From Brevibacterium sp. UCMA 11754 (GTDB lineage Bacteria; Actinomycetota; Actinomycetes; Actinomycetales; Brevibacteriaceae): DNA of 59,707 nucleotides. Where the stretch lies: the NCBI RefSeq assembly GCF_021532275.1, contig NZ_JACBOT010000019.1, forward strand, positions 1-59,707, in the 5' to 3' direction. This document shows, piece by piece, positions 43,592-53,454 of this stretch. Within the stretch, counting starts at the first letter, position 1, and every line of letters begins with the position of its first letter. Both the position numbers and the translations under genes were made by a program. The notes beneath the pieces are model-generated. The model worked only from the letters and a program-made list of their open reading frames with translations. It made no database searches and had not been told where the DNA came from.

Positions 43592-44707
43592 ATGAAGTTT
43601 CGCGCATTACTCGCAATTCTCTTAGCTCTTACGCTGGCACTGAGCGCCTGCACCCCGCCGACGAAGAAGGTGAACGGGATCCGCGACCCGTTGGTATTCG
43701 CCACCTATGGCACTGGAACGTCGACCTATGCGGACTTGGCCGCAGTGACGGATGCGGTGTCGACAGATACCGACGCGCGACTGCGAATCATCACCTCCGA
43801 CACGGCGATCGGCCGACTGGCCCCGATGAAGGCCGGGATCGCCCAGATGGGCAGGCTTGGTGATGAGTACATCTTCGGGTTCGAGGGGCAGAACGAGTTC
43901 GCCAGCGAGAACTGGGGGCCACAGGACCTGCGCGTCGTCTGGGCGCCGCTGTCGCCGCACTCGCTGCTCACACGCAAGTCTGATGGGATCAAGACCCCCG
44001 CCGATCTCAAGGGCAAGAAGATCCCCAACGTGACCGCAAACCCATCAGTGAACGGAAAGATCGAAGCCTACCTTGCCTATGCGGGGCTGACCCTGGACGA
44101 TGTGGAGCTGGTCGACGTCGCCTATTCGGAGCAGCCGGCGGCGCTAGAATCCGGCCAGATCGATGCTCTCTATCAGCAGGTCTATGGTTCTTCGCTCTTC
44201 GAGCTCGAGTCGAAGTTCGACGTCAGTTGGATTGAACTCGATCCCAAAGACAAAAAGGGAATCGAACGGGTGCACGAGCTGGCACCGCAGCTCAACATCC
44301 TGCCGTTCGAAGATGCGCCAGGTCAGGAGGAGGGCACCAGCACACATGGATTCGTCTACACCTTGCCGATTTCCACGTACGCGGATGCGTCGGATGACGA
44401 GGTGAAAAAGCTGGTGAGCTCGATGGCATCGACATTCCCGAAGTACAAAGCGTCAACGCTCAATACGCCGAGGTGGAAGCCCGATGATGTTGAGACCACG
44501 CCTCGAGTCATTCCCTTCCACCCGGGTACTATCGCATGGCTCAAGGAGAACGGTCAGTGGACGGACGAAGCGCAGAAGCGCAATGACGAGCTGATCGAGC
44601 GAGGCGAGAAGCTTCGCGCGGAATGGAAGAAGTTCATGGACACCAAACCGAATAAGGACGACATTCCCAAGAAGTGGGCCGAGTGGAAGGTCTCGGCTGA
44701 TCTGTAA
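43592..44707 (+). CDS. TAXI-family TRAP transporter substrate-binding lipoprotein
   Basis: A 371-aa binding protein. The signal MKFRALLAILLALTLAL ends in lipobox LSAC, then PPTKK. The TAXI pattern appears in FATYGTGTSTYADLAAVTDA, TDTDARLRIITSDTAIGRLA and WAPLSPHSLLTRKSDG, followed by DLKGKKIPNVTANPSVNG. The C-terminal region has a long Lys/Glu helix. It delivers ligand to the divergent fused permease. The ligand is unknown; TAXI proteins bind compounds such as glutamate or other carboxylates. Confidence 0.87.
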   Translation: MKFRALLAILLALTLALSACTPPTKKVNGIRDPLVFATYGTGTSTYADLAAVTDAVSTDTDARLRIITSDTAIGRLAPMKAGIAQMGRLGDEYIFGFEGQNEFASENWGPQDLRVVWAPLSPHSLLTRKSDGIKTPADLKGKKIPNVTANPSVNGKIEAYLAYAGLTLDDVELVDVAYSEQPAALESGQIDALYQQVYGSSLFELESKFDVSWIELDPKDKKGIERVHELAPQLNILPFEDAPGQEEGTSTHGFVYTLPISTYADASDDEVKKLVSSMASTFPKYKASTLNTPRWKPDDVETTPRVIPFHPGTIAWLKENGQWTDEAQKRNDELIERGEKLRAEWKKFMDTKPNKDDIPKKWAEWKVSADL

Positions 44708-44762
44708 GAAGCGATGCTCAACAAGGTCTAGAATTTCAGACCACCGGCGTGGAAGGTGAAGA

Positions 44763-45671
44763 GTGGAAGTTCAACAGGCGCGTGTGTTCATGGCGCTCGC
44801 AGAAGAGCTGCATTTCGGCCGGGCTGCGGAGCGTCTGGGGATGGGACAGTCGTTGCTGAGTCGGACGATTCGGCAACTTGAGGTTGAGCTCGGCGCCACC
44901 CTGTTCCAGCGGACTACTCGAAACGTGCGCCTGGCGCCGGCAGGGTTGGCACTTTTCGAACCAGCTCGACAGATGATCAGTCTGGCGCGAGTGGCGGTCG
45001 ATTCGGTGAAGCGCGCGGCGGCTGGAGAAGTCGGGCAAGTGGGCTTCGGATTTGCACGCGCGTCCTCGCGTGGCATGGCCGCCTCATTGGTGGCGGCGGC
45101 ATACGAAGACCATCCCGGCATCACGTTCGCCATTGAGTCCAATGTCTTCGCCGACGAAGGACTGACCCGGTTGGCTGATGGGAGCCTCGATCTTGCTCTT
45201 GTGAGGTGGACCCGGCAACCACCGACCATCACCGGGCGGCCCGTGCTGATCGAACGCCCCGTCGTCACCTTGCCTGACTCGCACCGTCTCGCTCGGAGGA
45301 AACTCATTCGCGTCGATGAACTGGCAGGTGAAGACCTGCTCTCTCTCCCAGCGAATCCGAACTCGACGCTTCGCGAGACGACAATCCGACTGTGCCACAA
45401 CGCGGGCTTCTCGCCTCGGGTGATTCTAGAGCTTCCAGACGCTCAGACGATTTCTGCTCTGATCGCAGCGGGCATGGGAATCACCATCACCTTTGACTCG
45501 GTCGCGGCAACCATGCGTGAGCCCGGCACTGTGACAGTTCCACTCGACGTTGCCGACGAGTCGTCGGTGGTCTATCTTGCACACCTGCAGACTCATGGAA
45601 GTGCATCGTTGTCTGCTGTGTTGGCAATTGCAGAGACCGTCCTGCCGACGGTGAGCAGCACCAATGAATGA
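44763..45671 (+). CDS. LysR-family regulator beside the TRAP genes
   Basis: A 302-aa LysR protein of the BenM/CatM-like layout. The HTH spans residues 1-60 (VEVQQARVFMALAEELHFGRAAERLG reading from GTG 44763, then SLLSRTIRQLEVELGATLF). The effector domain includes GEVGQVGFGFARASS and PDAQTISALIAAGMGITI. It follows the TAXI gene by 55 bp in the same direction, so it may be co-transcribed and control the TRAP system. Confidence 0.88.
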   Translation: MEVQQARVFMALAEELHFGRAAERLGMGQSLLSRTIRQLEVELGATLFQRTTRNVRLAPAGLALFEPARQMISLARVAVDSVKRAAAGEVGQVGFGFARASSRGMAASLVAAAYEDHPGITFAIESNVFADEGLTRLADGSLDLALVRWTRQPPTITGRPVLIERPVVTLPDSHRLARRKLIRVDELAGEDLLSLPANPNSTLRETTIRLCHNAGFSPRVILELPDAQTISALIAAGMGITITFDSVAATMREPGTVTVPLDVADESSVVYLAHLQTHGSASLSAVLAIAETVLPTVSSTNE

Positions 45672-45706
45672 TTTTGATTGAGCAGCTCGTTGGGTTCGGT
45701 CGACTC

Positions 45707-47092
45707 TCACCTCGACTCGTCGACGAGTTCCTGTTCCTCGAAGACGACATCGGCGCCCTCTTCGGGAAGACCGGAGCCGCGCAGTGACGCACCCTTCGTC
45801 TCCTTCATGAAGATGGTTGCGATGAAGCCGATGACGCAGGCACCCATCACAAAGTAGGCGGGCACGATCGTGTTCCCTGTGGCCCCGATGATCGCTTCAT
45901 TGGCTGAGGGCGCGGTGCCGCCGAAGATTGCGGTCGAGACGTTGTAGGAGATCGCGAATCCCGCGAAGCGCACCGGTCCGGGGAACATCGCCGGGAACGT
46001 GGCCGAGATCGTCGAGATCTGTGGAATGTAGAGGACGCCGAGAACGGCCAGGCCGATGAGTGCCCAGACGAAGCCGTTGGCCATGAGCATGAACATCGGA
46101 ATGGCTGCAACGAACAGGCCGATGAGAGAGAAGTACCAGACTGGTTTGCGTCCGACCTTGTCTGAGAGTATTCCTCCGAACGGAATGAGGATCATCATGA
46201 ACGCCTGGGCCAGGAACATCACCGTCAGCGCGGAGTTCGAGTCCATGCCGACCGGATCCTGCAGGTAGGCGGGCATATATGACAGCAGCGTGTAATTGAC
46301 GACGTTGACGGCGACGACCATGCCGCCGAGGATGAGCAGCTGCTTCCAGTAGTCGGTGAAGAGAATGCGGAAGACCTCCTTGACCGATTTGCCCTGGTCG
46401 TTGTCGTCGAGCTCCTCATAGACAGGGGATTCGTCGAGCTTGGTCCTCATGTAGAGACCGACCACGCCGAGGACGCCGGCGAAGACGAAGGGAATCCTCC
46501 AGCCCCAATCCATCATGGTCTCTTCACCGAGACCCAACTGCAGCAGCAGAACGAAGAGCGAACCGGCGGCCATGCCGGCCAGGGTGCCGAATTCGAGGAA
46601 GCTGCCGAAGAATCCGCGGCGCTTGTCTGGGGCGTATTCGGCCATGAACGTCGCGGCACCGCCGTACTCTCCGCCCGAGGAGAAGCCCTGGATAACGCGG
46701 AGGAGGACGAGGACGATCGGTGCGGCGACGCCGATTGTGGCATAGCTGGGCAGGAAGGCGATGAGGAATGTCGATCCGGCCATGAGCAGAATCGTCAGCG
46801 CAAGCACTGTCTTGCGCCCGAGGCGATCACCCATCGGTCCCCAGACGATGCCGCCGAGCGGGCGGAAGATGAAGGAGACGGCGAAGGTCAGCAGCGCCAG
46901 GAGTTGGCCGTGGCTGCCGGGGAAGAAGTGTTGGGTGATGTAGGTGATCGAGACCGCATACAAGCCGTAGTCGAACCACTCGGTGGCATTGCCGACCGCC
47001 GAGGCGGCGACTGCTTTGCGGACCGTCTTGAGGTCCGGCTCGTGTGGGGCCGCGGGGAGCTTGGCCTCGGGGTGCGTGTTGGAGTTACTCAC
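45707..47092 (-). CDS. MHS-family MFS symporter (ProP/shikimate type)
   Basis: A 461-aa, 12-helix transporter starting at GTG 47092 behind GGAGGA; an upstream in-frame extension lacks an RBS. MHS features are GNATEWFDYGLYAVSITYIT in helix 1, the loop GPMGDRLGRKTVLALT and VIQGFSSGGEYGGAATFMAE. Relatives import osmolytes (proline, betaine) or organic acids (citrate, alpha-ketoglutarate, shikimate) with protons. No catabolic gene is adjacent, so the substrate remains open. Confidence 0.88.
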   Translation of the reverse strand: MSNSNTHPEAKLPAAPHEPDLKTVRKAVAASAVGNATEWFDYGLYAVSITYITQHFFPGSHGQLLALLTFAVSFIFRPLGGIVWGPMGDRLGRKTVLALTILLMAGSTFLIAFLPSYATIGVAAPIVLVLLRVIQGFSSGGEYGGAATFMAEYAPDKRRGFFGSFLEFGTLAGMAAGSLFVLLLQLGLGEETMMDWGWRIPFVFAGVLGVVGLYMRTKLDESPVYEELDDNDQGKSVKEVFRILFTDYWKQLLILGGMVVAVNVVNYTLLSYMPAYLQDPVGMDSNSALTVMFLAQAFMMILIPFGGILSDKVGRKPVWYFSLIGLFVAAIPMFMLMANGFVWALIGLAVLGVLYIPQISTISATFPAMFPGPVRFAGFAISYNVSTAIFGGTAPSANEAIIGATGNTIVPAYFVMGACVIGFIATIFMKETKGASLRGSGLPEEGADVVFEEQELVDESR

Positions 47093-47490
47093 GTGTTCCT
47101 CCGATCGTGTGGGGCCAACATTGTGATGGCCCTCATGAGAGAAGCGACTATGTACGCTACGAGCATCTGTTGAGCGAATCAAAGCGAAAATGCTGTCAAG
47201 CCATCGGCGTGTCTGTGGGCATCCTCAAATGCTACGAGGACCTGACCAGCGGGTATGCGAAAAACACGTGAAATCTGATCGTGCGTCGAGGTTCACAGGG
47301 AACCCTATAGATATCGTTATCTTCCGACGGTTGACAGAAATTCGCTTTGGTGGCGGACTTCGGTCGGGGGTGAGTTGAGAGTAGTGTTCGCGCTCCATCG
47401 TGTCCGTCATTGTGTGCATTCCGGGTGTAAGCTGCCAGGACTGTGACGTGGGTCATAGAGAGAATTGGGCCGTGAACTATCTGGAGGGCT
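47093..47490. other. Intergenic region between MHS symporter and permease remnant
   Basis: This holds the symporter promoter/leader, and from about 47250 an AT-richer stretch. It leads into the permease remnant, whose first ~40 codons are missing. Short ORFs here look non-coding. No RNA gene or IS end was recognised at the breakpoint near 47490. Confidence 0.5.
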
Positions 47491-48826
47491 GGCACCGGCA
47501 TCTTCACCCTTACCGGGCTGGAGGCTAAGGAGCATGCGGGGCCGGCCGTGATGATCTCCTTCGTCATCGCCGGGGCCGTGGTCCTGCTGGCCGCGCTCTG
47601 CTATACCGAGCTGGTAGCCGCTGTCCCCACAGCAGGCAGCTCCTATTCCTACGCCTACTCCACGATCGGTGAGATCTTCGCTTGGGGGACCTCATCCTCG
47701 AGTTCGCCCTCGGCACCTCCGTCGTCGCCCGCGGTTGGTCGGGCTATATCGCTGGTGTCTTCAACCTCCCACCGGCGCGGTTCGCTGAGGAGGGATCGAT
47801 CGTCAACCTCGGCGCCATCTTCATCTCACTCGTCCTCGGCTGGGTGGCCATGCGCGGCATTCGCGAGTCGAAGTGGGTCACCAACGGTCTCGTCATCATC
47901 AAGGTCCTCGTCTGCGTCTTCGTCATCGTCGTCGGCGTCTTCTACATCAAAACCGCGAACCTCGTGCCCTTCATCCCGCTCTCGGCGCCGGTCGAAGCTG
48001 GCTCGGCCGAAGGCCTTCAAGCCCTGCTGTGGCAGTTCGTCTCTGGCATCGAGCCCTCAAGCTACGGTGTCGTCGGGGTCTTCGTCGCCGCTGCCGTTGT
48101 CTTCTTCGCCTATTCCGGGTTCGAAGCCATCGCCAACCTCGGTGAGGAGACGAAGAAACCGGCCAAGGACATGCCGATGGGCCTGCTGGGCACACTGGCC
48201 ATCGGCACCGTCCTCTATGTCGGCGTCTGCCTCGTCGTCACCGGCATGGTCCACTACAGCAAACTCTCCGAAGGTGATGCCGTCGCCGATGTCTTCACCC
48301 AGAACGGGCTCGGGTGGGCAGGCATCCTCATCGGCATCGCGGCCGTGGCAGGGCTGAGTTCGGTCATCCTCGTCGATATCGTCGCAATGGGACGCATCGG
48401 CTTCGCCCTCTCCCGTGACGGTCTGCTGCCGCCCATCTTCTCCCGCATCCACCCCCGTTGGGGCACACCGGTGCTGATGACGGCGCTGACGGTCGGATCC
48501 GTGGTGCTGCTGTCCGGGCTGGTGCCGATCGCGGTACTTGCGGAGATGGTCAGCATCGGAACGCTCCTCGCCTTCGTCGGCGTCTCCATCGCCGTCGTTG
48601 TTCTGCGCAAGACCTCGCCGGACATGAAGCGCCCATTCCGGGCCCCCTGGGTGCCCATCCTGCCCATTGTCTCTGTCATGGCTTGCTGGGGCTTATGGCC
48701 AGCCTTGCCGTCGAGACCTGGCTGCGATTCATCGTCTGGCTGCTTCTGGGCTTCGTCGTCTACTTCGCCTACGGGTACCGGAAGTCGCGTCTGGCTCGCC
48801 AGGAACGTGAGGAGGAGCTGACATGA
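47491..48826 (+). pseudogene. APC-family amino-acid permease, 5' truncated, two frameshifts
   Basis: The recognisable protein begins at GTGIFTLTGLEAKEHAGPAV, which is normally around residue 40-45, and an in-frame stop lies just upstream (47473). The first helix and start are therefore gone. The frame changes near 47690 (within EIFAWG / DLILEFALGTSVVARGWSG) and near 48690 (close to ACWGLW / LMASLAVETWL). Other family features are intact, for example FFAYSGFEAIANLGEETKKP. It resembles cationic amino-acid permeases. Its stop still overlaps the universal stress protein start by ATGA, the relic of an operon. Confidence 0.85.
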
Positions 48827-49713
48827 GCGTTCTCGTCGGATTCGGTGTCGATACGAAGAGCCGCGCCGCTGCGCGCTTCGGCGCCACCCTCGCCCGGGCC
48901 ACGGGCGAACCGCTCATCCTCGGCCTCGTGGTCCAGGACCGGTTCTCATCCAGTCGGATGTCAGACTCCTCCGGGGTCTCCGATGACTGGAAGAAGGAGA
49001 TCAAGAACATGTCCTCCCAGGCGATCGCCGATGCCAAGGGAGCCCTTCCCGAGGATGTGGACGCCGAGGTGGTCACCCGATCCGGTCGCTCCGTGACCCG
49101 AGTGCTCCATGCCGAAGCCATCGACCACAACGCACAGGTCCTCATCACCGGATCCTCGGTGCGTGGGCCACTGGGACGCATCGTCCTCGGCAGCACGACT
49201 GACCGCTTGGTCCATTCCTCGCCGTTGCCGATCGCACTGGTTCGTCGCGGCTACAACTCGGACCGTGCCGAGTTCCGACGGCTGGTCTTCGCTGTCGACC
49301 CTTCGCGTAGAACGGAGAGGTATTACGATTCCGTGGCGCGCCTGGCTCATTGGCTGGGCATCGGAGTCGAGGTTGTCACCTTCACCGTCAGACCCTCTCG
49401 ACCCACCGGCCTGGGAGCATTCACCGACCACGGTATGTACTCCCACTGGCGGGACCAGGTCACTTCCGGACACAAAGAGATCGTGTCCGCGATCGAGAGC
49501 AGCGAAGACGCGGTCTCCGTCACTGGGACGGGAATCGTCACCGGCGACCGCTGGTCGAGTGCGGTCAACGCCTTCGACTGGCAGGACGGGGACATCCTCG
49601 TCGCCGGATCGAGCGCGTCTGCCATGCACGGTGTGTTCCTCGGCTCCACAGCCACGCACATCATGCGCCACTCGCCGGTGCCGATGGTTCTGCTGCCTCA
49701 GCCCAGACGTTAG
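48823..49713 (+). CDS. Universal stress protein, tandem Usp domains
   Basis: A 296-aa protein with two Usp modules. The first ends with the ATP-binding pattern TGSSVRGPLGRIVLGSTTD, and the second with AGSSASAMHGVFLGSTATHI followed by HSPVPMVLL. Both keep the Gly-rich nucleotide loop, though the second replaces some loop residues. It was coupled to the amino-acid permease upstream (ATGA), an arrangement where Usp proteins act on transporter or stress control. Since that permease is broken, expression may now rely on read-through. Confidence 0.86.
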   Translation: MSVLVGFGVDTKSRAAARFGATLARATGEPLILGLVVQDRFSSSRMSDSSGVSDDWKKEIKNMSSQAIADAKGALPEDVDAEVVTRSGRSVTRVLHAEAIDHNAQVLITGSSVRGPLGRIVLGSTTDRLVHSSPLPIALVRRGYNSDRAEFRRLVFAVDPSRRTERYYDSVARLAHWLGIGVEVVTFTVRPSRPTGLGAFTDHGMYSHWRDQVTSGHKEIVSAIESSEDAVSVTGTGIVTGDRWSSAVNAFDWQDGDILVAGSSASAMHGVFLGSTATHIMRHSPVPMVLLPQPRR

Positions 49714-49862
49714 CAAAGTACAGAAGAGGGCCAGTGCCTGCCCTGGCATGACACAGTCAAGGCTATCGAGTGAGTCGCCGCACATCCAGATGGTTTCGTG
49801 CTCAGAGAATGACTGCTCGTCCACCCGGTCGCCTAGACTTGAGCGCTGCGAATCCTGACAGA

Positions 49863-51557
49863 ATGCTCAACTCAACTGACTGTCCTGTTGCCGAAACCTC
49901 GGTCAGCGGGGCTCGGAAGGCAGCAAGACACGTGGACCAGACCAGAAACCCTTCGGAATCACCCGAGACGGATGCAGAACCTCCTCCCGCAAAGGAGGCG
50001 AACTCCGCCGTCACCGATCATGATTTCCCAACTGGGCCCGCCGAGGCAGTCCAACGCAGCCGTATTGACATCCCCGTCGCCGGGACCAGCGTAGGAATCC
50101 TCGCCGTCTTCGTCGTGCTGGCCCTCATCCTTCCGGACAAGATGTCGAACTGGGTGGGCACCGCTTTCACTGCATGCGCGGACATCTTCGGAATGTACTG
50201 GCAGATCCTACTGCTGGCGACATTCCTCATCGCTCTCATCCTCATCTTCACCCCATGGGCCAAGGCGCGGCTGGGCAACCAGGCACGACCGGACTTCAAG
50301 CGTTTCAGCTGGATCGCCATGATCATGACGACCCTGCTCGCGGCCGGGGGAGTGTTCTGGGCGGCGGCGGAGCCGATGTACCACTATGCGACGACACCGC
50401 CGCACTTCACCGACGGTGGAGGCAGCGCCGTCGACGCGGTGGCCGCCGCTCTGGCCACGAGCTTCATCGACTGGGGATTCCTCGCCTGGGCGATCCTCGG
50501 GTCTCTAGGCGCGATCGTGATGATGCGGGCCGCAGAGAAGGGCATGCCCCTGCGGCCACGCAGCCTGCTCTACCCGGTCCTGGGCAAACGCGCGGCTCAC
50601 GGACCGATCGCCGCCATCGTCGACGTCGTGTGCATCATCTCTGTCGCTGCGGGCACGATCGGTCCTGTCGGCTTCCTCGGCATGCAGGTCTCCTACGGGC
50701 TGAACTCCCTGTTCGGCATCCCTGATATCTACCCGGTGCAACTCGCTGTGATTGCGGTGCTCACCGCCGTCGCCGGTGTCAGCGTCTTCTCCGGTGTCAG
50801 CCGCGGAATTCGATTCCTCAGCAGCGCCAACGTCTGGATGGCACTGGCACTCATGGCCACCGTGCTCGTGGTCGGATCGGCCTGGTTCGTGATTAAGAGC
50901 TACTTCAGCGGCTTCGCTTTGTACATGACCGACTTCTTCAGCATGACGCTTTACCGAGGAGACACCGAATGGCTCTCGGGCTGGACGGTGTTCTTCTTCG
51001 GTTGGTTCCTCGGTTATGCCCCGCTGATGGCGATCTTCGTCGCCCGCATCTCAAGGGGCCGAACCGTTCGGGACCTGCTCATCAGCACCACGGTTCTGCC
51101 TCCCATCGCCACAACATTCTGGTTCACTGCCCTGGGCGGCACAGGCATCTTCCTCGAACAGAAGTCCGCCGGTTCCATCTCCGAACCGCTGATGGACGGA
51201 GGACTGCCCGCAGCAGTCATGGCCATCAGCTCTAATCTGCCGCTGTCGTTGATCATCAGCCTCGGCTTCCTCCTCCTGACGATGACCTTCGTGGCAACGA
51301 CCACGGACTCTATGTCGTTCGCGATGTCGCAGTCATGCATGACGAGCGGTGAACCATCGCCGAAGCTGCGGGCCACGTGGGCCCTGCTCGTCGGAGTCAC
51401 CGCGGCCGTGCTCATCAGCTTGGGAGATGGCGGGGTCGACGCGCTGCAATCGGCGATCGTCATCACCGCCGTGCCGGTGGGCTTTGTCATGCTGCCCTCA
51501 CTGTTCGCAGCGCCGATCTACGTCAGGCAGATGGCCAAGGAACAGAACCTGGCCTGA
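49863..51557 (+). CDS. BCCT-family transporter with altered aromatic box
   Basis: A ~564-aa protein; the start is uncertain, with GTG 49932 as a later option. A ~75-residue hydrophilic N-terminus precedes 12 helices. The BCCT core is recognised from WAAAEPMYHYATTPPHF, AAEKGMPLRPRSLLYPVLG and FVARISRGRTVRDLL. In BetP the substrate box reads WWISWSPFVG; here it is WFLGYAPLMA, so two of three box tryptophans are Phe and Tyr. The Gly-rich GMGIG stretch before the EP motif is also absent. The substrate may not be glycine betaine. Confidence 0.86.
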   Translation: MLNSTDCPVAETSVSGARKAARHVDQTRNPSESPETDAEPPPAKEANSAVTDHDFPTGPAEAVQRSRIDIPVAGTSVGILAVFVVLALILPDKMSNWVGTAFTACADIFGMYWQILLLATFLIALILIFTPWAKARLGNQARPDFKRFSWIAMIMTTLLAAGGVFWAAAEPMYHYATTPPHFTDGGGSAVDAVAAALATSFIDWGFLAWAILGSLGAIVMMRAAEKGMPLRPRSLLYPVLGKRAAHGPIAAIVDVVCIISVAAGTIGPVGFLGMQVSYGLNSLFGIPDIYPVQLAVIAVLTAVAGVSVFSGVSRGIRFLSSANVWMALALMATVLVVGSAWFVIKSYFSGFALYMTDFFSMTLYRGDTEWLSGWTVFFFGWFLGYAPLMAIFVARISRGRTVRDLLISTTVLPPIATTFWFTALGGTGIFLEQKSAGSISEPLMDGGLPAAVMAISSNLPLSLIISLGFLLLTMTFVATTTDSMSFAMSQSCMTSGEPSPKLRATWALLVGVTAAVLISLGDGGVDALQSAIVITAVPVGFVMLPSLFAAPIYVRQMAKEQNLA

Positions 51558-51674
51558 GATGAGGGGGTCGGCGCCCCACCCTCGTCGAGGGCTTCTTCCC
51601 GTGTGGCACTGTTCCGTCGAATATCGTCAATGTTGTTACTGGTGTTGGTCTTCGGCATCCGCCATGATGAGCAT

Positions 51675-52649
51675 ATGGACGAAGAGAACAGCAGCGCTCA
51701 TTCAGACGCAGCGACGATGAAGGCCATGAGCCAGACCGAATTCGGTAGCCCCGAGGTTCTTCACGAGGTGGAGCTGCCGAAGCCGAAGCCGGGACCCAGC
51801 CAGATCCTCATCAAGGTCAAAGCCTCAGGTGTGAACCCCACGGATTGGAAGCATCGCAGCGGCCCCCGTTTCCTCCCCGATCCGCCATTCGTCCTCGGCT
51901 GGGACGTGTCAGGGGTGGTCGAAGAGGTGGGTGTCGGAGTGACACTCTTCAAGCCGGGCGATGAGGTCTTCGGGATGTTGCCCTATCCCTTCGGCGTCGG
52001 TGCGCACGCCGAATATGCTGTGGGTCCGGCCCGAGCCTTCGTATCGAAGCCGGGCACCGTCGACCACGTGCAGGCGGGAGCCATTCCGCTCGTGGCGCTG
52101 ACTGCGTGGCAGTCTCTGGTCGACACTGCGAAGATCGCACCGGGTGACCGGGTTCTCGTCCATGCCGCTGCCGGCGGAGTGGGGCACGTGGCGGTGCAGA
52201 TCGCGAAGGCACGTGGAGCCTATGTGATCGGAACAGCGAGTGCACCGAAGCACGATTTCGTCCGCGGCCTGGGCGCTGACGAGATGATCGACTATCGCAA
52301 GGAGGACTTCGTCGAGGCGACTCGCGACATCGACATCGCTTTTGACACCATCGGCGGCGACTACCAGCTGCGCTCTCTTCGGACTCTCAAGCCAGGTGGA
52401 ATCATGGTGTCGACGGTTCCTGTCCCGGCCGCAGGGCTCTTTGAGGAGGCCGAGGCCCTGGGAGTCAGGGGCGAGACCATCCTCGTCGAAGCCGATCAGG
52501 CGGGCATGCTCGAGATCGCTGCACTCGTTGAAAGCAGACAGCTGCGGGCAACGATCGCAGCCACGTTCCCGTTGACGGATGCTGCGGAGGCACATGAAGC
52601 AGGTGAGACGAACGCGACGACAGGCAAGCTGGTGCTGACCATGGAGTAG
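51675..52649 (+). CDS. NADP-dependent zinc-free oxidoreductase (MDR superfamily)
   Basis: A 324-aa protein; ATG 51675 was chosen, and ATG 51717 is an alternative that removes an acidic leader. GroES-like half: VKASGVNPTDWKHRSG and GWDVSGVVEEVGVGV. Rossmann half: VLVHAAAGGVGHVAVQIAKA and IAFDTIGGDYQLRSL. No zinc-ligand pattern is evident. Such enzymes reduce quinones or activated alkenes. It stands alone between the BCCT gene and the DeoR gene; its role is not indicated by context. Confidence 0.86.
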   Translation: MDEENSSAHSDAATMKAMSQTEFGSPEVLHEVELPKPKPGPSQILIKVKASGVNPTDWKHRSGPRFLPDPPFVLGWDVSGVVEEVGVGVTLFKPGDEVFGMLPYPFGVGAHAEYAVGPARAFVSKPGTVDHVQAGAIPLVALTAWQSLVDTAKIAPGDRVLVHAAAGGVGHVAVQIAKARGAYVIGTASAPKHDFVRGLGADEMIDYRKEDFVEATRDIDIAFDTIGGDYQLRSLRTLKPGGIMVSTVPVPAAGLFEEAEALGVRGETILVEADQAGMLEIAALVESRQLRATIAATFPLTDAAEAHEAGETNATTGKLVLTME

Positions 52650-52693
52650 GGATGACCAGGGAGTGAAAGAGGGGGAGGGCCGCTCGAGGATGC

Positions 52694-53425
52694 TCACCCT
52701 TCCTCTTGGCCATGCACCCCAAGCTCGTTGATCCAGGTCCACCCCTCAGGCAGGGGCGCCCACGCGGCCACATCACGTCTGGCCTTCGAACTGTCCGCGA
52801 GGACAACGACGTGCCTGGCGCGTTCGGCGATGAGCTCCTTCGTCCGGGCCTCGTCGAGGGTGGGCTCGCCGAGTCCCTTGGCGGGATCCACCGCGTCGGC
52901 ACCGAGGAAGGCGACATCGACGTGGAGTCGGCTGAGCGCATGGTCGCTCAGCGCACCTGTCGTCCCATGGGACATCGTCGAGACCTCACCGCCGACCATG
53001 ATGACCTTCGGTCCCATGGGGTGGGCAAGAGCCAGCGCAATCTCGAGCCCGCGCGTGATGATGGTGAGATCACGACGATCGCGGATGCGCTCGGCCAAAC
53101 GCACCGTCGTCGACCCGGCGTCGAGGAAGACCGTGCGCACAGTCCCCTCGCCGAGGTGGTCCATCGCGGCCGCGGCAATCGCATCCTTGGCCTCGGCGTT
53201 GGCCTCCATCCGCTGTCCCAGCGGAGGTTCGACATAGCCGGCGGCAGTGGCCCCGCCGATGGTGCGGATGACCTCGCCGGTCTCCGACATCTCGCGCAGG
53301 TCGCGACGGATCGTCGACTCTGAGGTCTCCAATTCGTCGGCCAGCCGAGAGATTGTCCACGAACCGGTCTTGAGCAGAGACAGGATGCCCTCGCGGCGCT
53401 TCTGTGTGCCCGGGCGAATCGCCAT
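52694..53425 (-). CDS. DeoR-family regulator of the sugar-acid operon
   Basis: A 243-aa protein. The N-terminal HTH (about 5-60) contains RREGILSLLKTGSWTISRLA and TSESTIRRDLREMSETG. The C-terminal sugar-phosphate sensor domain (about 75-235) has TVFLDAGSTTVRLAERI and the AFLGADAVDPAKG loop. It is the last gene of the GntP-kinase-PdxA operon (29-bp gap), fitting control by a phosphorylated intermediate. Confidence 0.9.
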   Translation of the reverse strand: MAIRPGTQKRREGILSLLKTGSWTISRLADELETSESTIRRDLREMSETGEVIRTIGGATAAGYVEPPLGQRMEANAEAKDAIAAAAMDHLGEGTVRTVFLDAGSTTVRLAERIRDRRDLTIITRGLEIALALAHPMGPKVIMVGGEVSTMSHGTTGALSDHALSRLHVDVAFLGADAVDPAKGLGEPTLDEARTKELIAERARHVVVLADSSKARRDVAAWAPLPEGWTWINELGVHGQEEG

Positions 53426-53454
53426 GGTGAAAATCCTACTTCGGCAGGAACTGG

